A stretch of DNA of 53,310 bases from a virus. The stretch spans positions 1-53,310 of IMG/VR virus record IMGVR_UViG_3300021502_000001; one strand, 5' to 3'. The notes beneath the pieces are model-generated. The model was not told the origin of the DNA, did no database searches, and worked only from the letters and a program-made list of their open reading frames with translations. Every line of letters begins with the position of its first letter. Position 1 is the first letter of the stretch. The position numbers and the translations under genes are program-made. This document shows positions 44,569 through 52,000 of the stretch, one piece after another.

Positions 44569-45429
44569 TTAATTACCTTCATTATAAAAATAACTGTATC
44601 TTTTATTTAAAATTGCTTTGTACCAAGCCTTGTGCCATTCTCGATCTGTATTTGCTCTAGAATTGCAGGATCTACAAACCGTGATAAGATTTTCTGGTAC
44701 GCAGGATTTTTTGTTATAATCTATGTGGTGAACAGACAATGTTTTATCTTTATCCCAACAATCGGGGTTTAAACATCTATGACCATCCCGTTCTTTAACA
44801 AACCCTTTCAGATCTTTCCCCCAGTCTTGACAATAAGGTTCTTTTGAGATACCGCCTTTCCAACGCGGGTGCCTTTTTTTACACTCTATACAAAAACATC
44901 TTGTACCTAATTGCCATGCATGCCAATCTGTAGCATGTATATTACCGTTTGGACAAATATACCGCAATTTAGTTTCAGCATTTATATACTCAGTGCTTAA
45001 AAGAATATACCCCTCTGAAAAAAATATACCCTTAAGTTGTTCTATAGTAACTTTTATCCTTAAATCACATAAATTACAAATACATCTGTGACCCTGTTGC
45101 CAATCATTCCATCTAATACAACCAATTTTTCCATTTGGACAAAGGTAATCAAGTTTTTGTTTATTGTTTATATACTCTTTAGTCAACAAGGTATAACCTT
45201 CTTTTTCAAACTCTAATTTAATAAATCCAATAGTTTTTTTAAATTTTCCAGAACAACAAGGGCATCTGTCCCCACTTCCCCAACATCCCCATGTAACACT
45301 GTGTTTGGTTCCACATGGACAAATATATTCTAATTTTTGTGAATTATTTATATACTCCGTACTCAATAAGGTATAACCCTCTTTCTCAAAACCTTTTTTA
45401 ACAAACTCATATGTTAATCTTTTACTCAT
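44569..45429 (-). CDS. HNH homing endonuclease with three zinc-ribbon-like repeats (286 aa)
   Basis: Repeats at about 5-60, 65-121 and 127-183 each have a Y-x-LLS/T-x-EYIN, KLxY-x-CP and a C-terminal C-x-C element. The linker HPRWKGGISKEPYCQDW (187-203) leads to an HNH core: C219/C224, HH 234-235, N247, C252 and C255. The gene is inserted between portal and SNase-like genes, with only 3 nt after the portal stop. The second repeat has lost one of the usual motif residues (KIGCIRW for HxHSxxW). Closest relatives here are at 20416 and 27293. Confidence 0.9.
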   Translation of the reverse strand: MSKRLTYEFVKKGFEKEGYTLLSTEYINNSQKLEYICPCGTKHSVTWGCWGSGDRCPCCSGKFKKTIGFIKLEFEKEGYTLLTKEYINNKQKLDYLCPNGKIGCIRWNDWQQGHRCICNLCDLRIKVTIEQLKGIFFSEGYILLSTEYINAETKLRYICPNGNIHATDWHAWQLGTRCFCIECKKRHPRWKGGISKEPYCQDWGKDLKGFVKERDGHRCLNPDCWDKDKTLSVHHIDYNKKSCVPENLITVCRSCNSRANTDREWHKAWYKAILNKRYSYFYNEGN

Positions 45430-45432
45430 ATT

Positions 45433-47313
45433 TTATCTACCCAGTCCCTCAACAAACTTAATATACTGTTCTTCTGTAAGAACTTCACTAACTCCTTTTA
45501 AAAACATAGCATATTCAACATCTGACATGTCTTTTACACTATTAGCTTTTTTGGGTTTAGGGGCTTTTGTTTTAGTCGTAGTATTAGTATCTTTAACTTT
45601 CTGTGTTGTTGTTCCTGGAGGTCTTCCGGAACTCGGTGTTCCTACAGGAGCTTCTTGATTTGGTTGTTTCGAGTTTTGAAATGGGGATCCAAATAATCCA
45701 AAAGTTCCCTCTTGAACCATCGGTAATTCCTCCTCCATGTTTTTTAATTCGTTTGTGTAATCAAAACCAAGTGCTTCTAAAGTCGTCTTATAACTTAACG
45801 CTCTACGATCAAGAAATTGTGCAAGTACTGTCATAAACAATATAGAATCCTTTAGAATACTATCGTCCCATCTTATTTTTGGATATTTTTTAAAATTTAA
45901 TGCTTCAGCAATTTGAGCATATTCACGATATATCCAACGAGTTACTTGTCTTCTAGCATAAGAAACTTCCTCACTTAAGCCCTTAAGAAGCATCTCCATT
46001 TCTGATGTGGATACCTCCCCAACCCCGTCAATTATTGCCCTTGGAACTGACAATCCTGCTGTTATTTCGTTATTTACCTGTTTATATTTATCCTCTCCTA
46101 AAATACTTTCTATTTCTGGAGAAATAATTTTTTCAACTTTCAATGTGTGATTCCAAACTACAGAAAAACTTTTTGAGGGAGTATTGAATATGCTGGCGAC
46201 TGCTTCCAATTCTTGCTGAGAAACTACAGGGTAATCATCATTCCCAATCGTTATTTTTAGTATGTAATTGGTTATACCATCTAAGGTACTCAAATCTGCT
46301 TCTCTTAAAGATTTTTGATATTCAATAGCTTCAAAAATGCGTCCAGTTCTAGGTTTTGCATATCGCTCATATGGTTGTTTCCTATACGATATATTACCAA
46401 CCAATTTTGAATCTAAAACATATGGTTTAGACTCTTTAACTGCTGCTTTTAATTCAGAAGGTAACGCCTTTAAAATAATTTTCTCATCTTCAGTTAAGTC
46501 ACCTGCTGATTTCTCAATCAAATCTTTTAATTCTTTAGGTATCTCCATAGAGTATGATTTCTTATCAAACAACAAACTACCATCAACAGATACCAACTCT
46601 GGGTTTAATACTGTGTAAGCAACAGGTAAATAATTTTTTGACCATGTATTTTTCTTGGCCGCTTTTAAAGTTTTATACCTTTTTGAAGCAACTAAAGATT
46701 TTACTTCTTCTTCATACTCTCTATCTTGCTTTCTTGATAACTCTTTTATACGGGCAACTTCCTTCTTTTCAGTGGCATTCATATAAGATACTTTTGGCTC
46801 ATATTTTGATACTACTTTAAAAGTAAACACATTTCCTACCTTAAAAAAGTCTAAAAATACCCATTCTAAAAGTTCTGCAAAACCAACATCGTATGTCCAC
46901 GCATCATAAAACTTTTTTATATTTTCATCATCTATATCATTTTCAAAACCTTTACTGGCTAATGAAGCTAACAAATTTATAGCTGATCCAACCAAGGGTT
47001 CAGTATAATAATATTTTGATGCTTTTTTTATTATATTTTGATGTGTATCTTCATAGACATTTTTTCCTGCTGATAAATCCAAATAACTCTGTGACAAAGC
47101 AGTTCTATCTATTACAGAAGCCCTTTCTTTAAATACTTTTGGAACTACGCTGCCTACAACTGGGTTATCTAGAAATGCCAATGACTTCTGTGTGGGCTTC
47201 AACATAAATGTTGATTTTCCATTATTCTCATCAACAGAAATAGACTCTATCCCAACTTCTGGGTATCTTTCTTTTAAGTCTGATGTTATTTGTTCTAATT
47301 TCTCAATGTTCAT
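45433..47313 (-). CDS. Portal protein (626 aa)
   Basis: Forms the dodecameric DNA channel at the capsid vertex and docks the terminase. The sequence has portal-type features: an alpha/beta N-terminal half, a charged helical insertion (about 185-300), the 'EVSTSEMEMLLKGLSEEVSY' then RQVTRWIYREYAQI helices (about 430-475), and 'FLDRRALSYKTTLEALGF' near 510. The C-terminal 110 aa are a Pro/Thr/Lys-rich linker plus a short helical tail (MSDVEYAMFLKGVSEVL). GGAG lies 6 nt before the ATG. It follows the terminase by two or three small genes. Confidence 0.83.
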   Translation of the reverse strand: MNIEKLEQITSDLKERYPEVGIESISVDENNGKSTFMLKPTQKSLAFLDNPVVGSVVPKVFKERASVIDRTALSQSYLDLSAGKNVYEDTHQNIIKKASKYYYTEPLVGSAINLLASLASKGFENDIDDENIKKFYDAWTYDVGFAELLEWVFLDFFKVGNVFTFKVVSKYEPKVSYMNATEKKEVARIKELSRKQDREYEEEVKSLVASKRYKTLKAAKKNTWSKNYLPVAYTVLNPELVSVDGSLLFDKKSYSMEIPKELKDLIEKSAGDLTEDEKIILKALPSELKAAVKESKPYVLDSKLVGNISYRKQPYERYAKPRTGRIFEAIEYQKSLREADLSTLDGITNYILKITIGNDDYPVVSQQELEAVASIFNTPSKSFSVVWNHTLKVEKIISPEIESILGEDKYKQVNNEITAGLSVPRAIIDGVGEVSTSEMEMLLKGLSEEVSYARRQVTRWIYREYAQIAEALNFKKYPKIRWDDSILKDSILFMTVLAQFLDRRALSYKTTLEALGFDYTNELKNMEEELPMVQEGTFGLFGSPFQNSKQPNQEAPVGTPSSGRPPGTTTQKVKDTNTTTKTKAPKPKKANSVKDMSDVEYAMFLKGVSEVLTEEQYIKFVEGLGR

Positions 47314-47364
47314 TAACTACTCCAATTTTATTACGTTTTAAGCATGATGGGAGAATTTGTTATT

Positions 47365-47384
47365 ACTATATAATAGTCAGTTTA
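47365..47384 (-). promoter_or_regulatory. Promoter-like element, copy 2
   Basis: The minus strand reads TAAACTGACTATTATATAGT. It lies in the 92-nt gap between the 76-aa gene and the portal gene, about 52 nt upstream of the portal ATG. Confidence 0.6.
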
Positions 47385-47405
47385 ATGCTGGCATTGATAT
47401 AGCTA

Positions 47406-47636
47406 TTAAATTTTTTCCCATGAATTAAATGTTTCTGTATAACTATAATTAGGCCACTGTTGAGCATATCCAGTTCCAGAAATAGTCTGTGCCCAGGTTT
47501 CTCCTCGCCATACTTCTTCAATTCTAACCTCATTATCATCAGAACCATAGTAAATAGTAATAGTAGGATTATACCCTTCTCCTCCAACCATAACACTTGT
47601 GTAAAACTTACTTTTTCTTAAATTTCTATAATCCAT
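47406..47636 (-). CDS. Small structural-type protein (76 aa)
   Basis: A beta-prone protein (YNPTITIYYGSDDNEVRIEE, then YAQQWPNYSYTETFNSW) with AGGAG 7 nt before the ATG. This frame is preferred to an overlapping one shifted by one base, which lacks an SD. No domain recognised. Its place before the portal suggests a minor head component. Confidence 0.5.
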   Translation of the reverse strand: MDYRNLRKSKFYTSVMVGGEGYNPTITIYYGSDDNEVRIEEVWRGETWAQTISGTGYAQQWPNYSYTETFNSWEKI

Positions 47637-47679
47637 TAATTATCTCCTGTTAATCTTTAATTTATCATAATAAATTACC

Positions 47680-47725
47680 ATAGTAGTAATCAAGTAGTAA
47701 CAAATTATAGTAGCAACCAAACAGT
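47680..47725. repeat. Short AGTAGTAAC-type degenerate repeats
   Basis: Four imperfect units of about 12-14 bp (TAGTAGTAATCAA, GTAGTAACAAATTA, TAGTAGCAACCAAA, CAGTAACAACTC) fill most of the gap between the spanin-like gene and the 76-aa gene. Confidence 0.35.
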
Positions 47726-47740
47726 AACAACTCTCACCGT

Positions 47741-48682
47741 CTAAAACGGTACTGCTAAATTTATTCCATAAACAACACCATCATTACTCAGCCCTACACT
47801 TGGGCCAACAAACGTATTATTAATTAAAGGTAAGTAATCTCCTATATTATATTGTACTAGTGATACTCCTACTATTGCTGAAGAAGTTTCTCCACCACCA
47901 TATACATTTAAAAATAATAAATCATTATCTACTTTTGTTCTACCATAAGAAAATAAACTAATTCCTATAACTGGGGATACTATCCCTGTTTGTGCTGTTA
48001 AACCAAGGTTTAAATTAGGGCTCCATCTAAATTTTTTAGTTTTTATTTTTCTTTTTTCCCAGGTTATTTTTTTTATATTGATTGGGTGTTTGATGTTAGC
48101 ATATTCTTTTATAAAATTACTTTCTATGTATGACTCTATAACTTTGTCATATGTTCCATCTTCTCTTTCTGACATTATTATATTTGTATGTAAATCCAAT
48201 TTAAATAATTGTGATGTCCATCTACTAATATCTTCTTTTAGCCCGAAATTATAATATACATTTCCTATTGGGTATTCTTTGCCTTCAGAGTCTTCTCTAA
48301 ATAAAGTTACTACGTCAAATGATTTAGTTTTATCAATGTCTGTATAAATACTATTTTCTAATTCTTGAATTTTTGAATTTAATGTTGTATTTACTATGCC
48401 TATTTCAGATATTATTTGATTTGATTTTTTTATTTGTTCTATTGCTTTACTATTACTTTTTAAACTTTTAATTAATTGTTTAAGGGTTTTATTATTTTCA
48501 ACTAATCTTACATGTTCTATTGAATCAGATACTTTATAATATGTGGTTTCTTTTGGCGCGGAAAGAAAAATATCTTTATTGTTGTTTTCTAAAAAACCTA
48601 TAAGTTTAACTACAATAATTAACAAAATTACCATTTTAAATACTGGATACAAATCTTGAATAATAACGCTATTAAATTTCAT
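47741..48682 (-). CDS. Membrane-anchored coiled-coil/beta protein, spanin-like (313 aa)
   Basis: One N-terminal transmembrane helix (about 13-31) is followed by a predicted coiled coil (about 50-112) and, after a mixed region, a C-terminal 90 aa of hydrophobic, glycine-rich strands ending in phenylalanine (INLAVPF), reminiscent of outer-membrane strands. This would place it across the periplasm. It directly follows a two-TM holin-like gene, so a spanin-type role in disrupting the outer membrane is possible, but no lipobox is present and the usual spanin is much shorter. A virion or adsorption-related membrane protein is an alternative. Confidence 0.4.
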   Translation of the reverse strand: MKFNSVIIQDLYPVFKMVILLIIVVKLIGFLENNNKDIFLSAPKETTYYKVSDSIEHVRLVENNKTLKQLIKSLKSNSKAIEQIKKSNQIISEIGIVNTTLNSKIQELENSIYTDIDKTKSFDVVTLFREDSEGKEYPIGNVYYNFGLKEDISRWTSQLFKLDLHTNIIMSEREDGTYDKVIESYIESNFIKEYANIKHPINIKKITWEKRKIKTKKFRWSPNLNLGLTAQTGIVSPVIGISLFSYGRTKVDNDLLFLNVYGGGETSSAIVGVSLVQYNIGDYLPLINNTFVGPSVGLSNDGVVYGINLAVPF

Positions 48683-48685
48683 GAG

Positions 48686-48952
48686 CTACTCATCCAATTG
48701 TGTACCGTCTTCAATTAACTTAGTTTTAGCAATTATTCTGCAAGTTGCCAGTGTAATAAAACCACCACCTAAAAACGCTAAACCTATAGTATCACTTATC
48801 CATGGTTTTGTAGTTCCAGGTACTAAATGAAACATACCCCATATAACAGGTAAATATATTAATATCATCCATTGGTATTTTACAGAAGCTATATTTCTAA
48901 ATATTTTTTGTACCCATAAATCCCAAAATGATTTATTAAAAGCACTCAACAT
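48686..48952 (-). CDS. Two-TM holin-like membrane protein (88 aa)
   Basis: Start placed at the ATG at 48952 with GGAG 7 nt upstream; the frame extends 13 codons up to 48991 without a well-spaced SD. After a basic amphipathic segment, two hydrophobic helices (WMILIYLPVIWGMFHLV and 'IGLAFLGGGFITLATCRIIA') and a charged C-terminal tail resemble a class II holin. Its stop is 4 nt before the next membrane protein gene. Holin function is inferred. Confidence 0.5.
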   Translation of the reverse strand: MLSAFNKSFWDLWVQKIFRNIASVKYQWMILIYLPVIWGMFHLVPGTTKPWISDTIGLAFLGGGFITLATCRIIAKTKLIEDGTQLDE

Positions 48953-49016
48953 TAATTGTCTCCATACATAAACATATTTTATTTTGTGCATAAAAATTAT
49001 TATTAATTAACCTTCT

Positions 49017-49036
49017 ATTTTAACATAGTTAGTTTA
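49017..49036 (-). promoter_or_regulatory. Promoter-like element, copy 1
   Basis: The minus strand reads TAAACTAACTATGTTAAAAT. It begins 4 nt after the terminase stop and faces the holin-like/spanin-like gene pair. Confidence 0.6.
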
Positions 49037-49039
49037 ATG

Positions 49040-52000
49040 TTATTTTAATTTTTTAGTTAATACTGCCATTTCTGATACCATACCAACAGGCGCTGAGAGT
49101 GTTGGTTGCCAAGAAGCTCCTGGATCCATACTTCTCACTAACCCACTACTATTATGTAAAACCGGTGCTAAATCTGCTTCTTGTTCTTTTAATACAGATC
49201 TAATACCATATGCTACCAAAATTAAAGCAGAATATAAATCTTTATTTTGGTGTTTTTTAGGGGTATCAAAATGCAAAACACCACTTCTTGTTTGTGTAAC
49301 AATAATATTTCTCATCTGAGCTTTTAACTTTTCAATAGCCTCATATACCACGGCGGGCTCATCTCTACTTGACCCCATAGGTGGTTCTGGAAAAGATATA
49401 CTATTACTTTCTAATAATGCTTTAGCAGTAAAATTAGCATCAGAGATCCAAGCCGGTGCAAACACAACCATTTCTAATATATGTCTACCTTTCATACTTA
49501 TATGATCTGTGTTTGTTATATCTATTATAGGTTCTTTATTATTATAACCTTCCTCTAATAAATCACATACTGCTTTTCCTCCACCACCTTTATCAATCAG
49601 TACCCTTACAATATTAAATTGCGAACAAATAGTTTGTACACACATTGCTATTTTTTGGGTTGTATCAACCTCTAGATCGATACATTTTACAACTCTATTT
49701 ATCTCACCTAACCTTGCTATAACAACACCGCACCCTGCTGAGCCCGCTTGATTAGGATCAACACCTAAAATATAGGATGCTTTTGGAGTACCTATCAATT
49801 CGACGGTAAAACCAGAATTTATTGAACACGATTCTATTAAAGAGGCTTTGAAAAACCCCTCAGAATCGGATATCATTTCAGCTTCATATTCCATTTTAAA
49901 TTCATCTGTAGCCATTATGCGTTTAGATTCTTCTATATTAGACATATCTAAAAAGCCTGCCGGTAACTCTGTATAAGGTATCTGCCATACTGAGTATCTA
50001 CTATTGTCCCCTTCTTTACTCATCATATACCAATGATCTTGCATACGTTTCCATATATGATTAAACTTATAAAATCCAGAACTTACCATGATCATTTTGT
50101 TAACTTTTTTATCTTCAAAATCTTCTTTTGACGCGAGTCCTAATTTCAATAACTTATCTTCTTGCTCCTTCTGTCTAACATTCTCCATAGGGTCAAGTGT
50201 AGCAGCTGCAAAAGGTCTAATAACCATATCAACTATTTTAGCAGGAACCTGGGCTAACTCATCAATACATATAGTATAAAATCGTGACCCACGGATCTTA
50301 CCCCCATCTGCTCCTAAGGGTAATGCCTCGATAAAAGAACCATTATATCCACCTACTGCTTTAAATTTTAAATAACATGAGTCTGTACTTCTTATAGGTT
50401 TCTTTTGAGTGGCTTCCCTAACTAAAGGTGACTGATCATATATTTTTTCTACCTCAGAAAAAATCATTTTGGAGTTGTGAGATATCATCCCGTTTGACCA
50501 GTAACAATTTTCATTTTCAACTTCTACATCCACAGTCTCAGCAAAAAAATATTTGGAATCTGTCATTTTTACAAAATACAAACCACGTTCTAAAAATTCT
50601 TTACATTTACCGTGATTCTTCTTTATAGTACCATGTGGTAATCCTATAGCGCGTGCTAAACTATATTCTTTATTAAAGTGTGTATTTAGATAATCTGTAA
50701 GCTTAGTATTTTTTCTACTACATCTAAATCCTACTATATTATTAAATTTTGTTAAATATTCTTGACTAGTTATTCTTATTTTATAAGCTTCAGCACATTT
50801 TGATTTTACTGTCCTACCTATTAAATATCGTTCTTCCGCTTTTTTACTTACTCCTAAATGAGATACTATACCTAAATTAAGTAATACTGCTTGAACTTCT
50901 TTTGCTAACTGTAAGGACGATGTTGCTAAACTCACCTCACAATGTGTAGATTTTCTACTTCTTTGAATATAACAACAACCGTCCGTGTCAAATAGCGCTG
51001 AAATAAAAGCAACTATACATTCTTTAGATGATTTTTTTACCACACACGGAATTTTTTTATCTAAAGCCGTAGTTTTTGTAAATCCGCATTTTAATAAATA
51101 ACCAACCAACTTTTTACATGGGTATTTTATTTCCCAGGTATTATTTTTTCTATTTTTTCTTGATATATACTCATCTTTATTTGCTAAAAAGTACTCTCTT
51201 AAATAATTTTCAAAAAAGTCTAATAAATCTTGATCTTCATTTACAAAATCAATATTTTGGTGTCTACCATTATCATTCTTACTAATTGTTACACATCCGT
51301 CTCCGATAATTAATCCAATCCAGTATGACAAATTTGGTGTCAATTCTGTAGGTATCTCACAATCTTTGGTTCTCCAATTACCCTCAAATTCATCATAAGT
51401 TGGAAGGGTATTGTTGTTTCCAAAATAATTAAATCCTTTTTTTATAACTATATTATCTTCTTCAGTTATATCTTGTAAATCTTTAAATACTAAATTTAAT
51501 CCTCCATCTAAAGTTAAAATACCGTGATCTACTGTCCCTGCCAACTCGAAACCTTTTTTTGTTTTAATATACCTACACGCACGTTCAGGATTTGTCCATT
51601 TACTTAAAATAGTATTCTGAGTATCTAATGATTGGATTTTTGTTTGACCTTCTTTTACTGAGTTATAAAATTCTGTACCAGTAGATTTCAAACCACCATT
51701 TGTCCAAAAAGTATCGTAAGTATTTGACACTACAAAGCTTTGTCTAAAAACGGATCCAATTAGGCCTGTTCTATACCCAGGATATAGTAGTGATGAAAGA
51801 ACTGCAAGAGCACCTAACAAAAACGTATTATGATTAATAAACCCATTAGCAAAATAATTAGGTTCCTCCCCCATATCCATCATAAAATCATAGCAATCAC
51901 CAGTCCAATCTTCTACACTTTTTATTGTATCAAAATAATATTCTTTAGTAGTATCACCAATAGTATTACCAATAGTAGTATCAAATAAATGGCCATTTTC

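Noticed and set aside
47366-47596. A 76-residue minus-strand frame overlapping the small gene at 47406-47636
   Set aside because: It has no SD, while the alternative frame has AGGAG well placed before its ATG.
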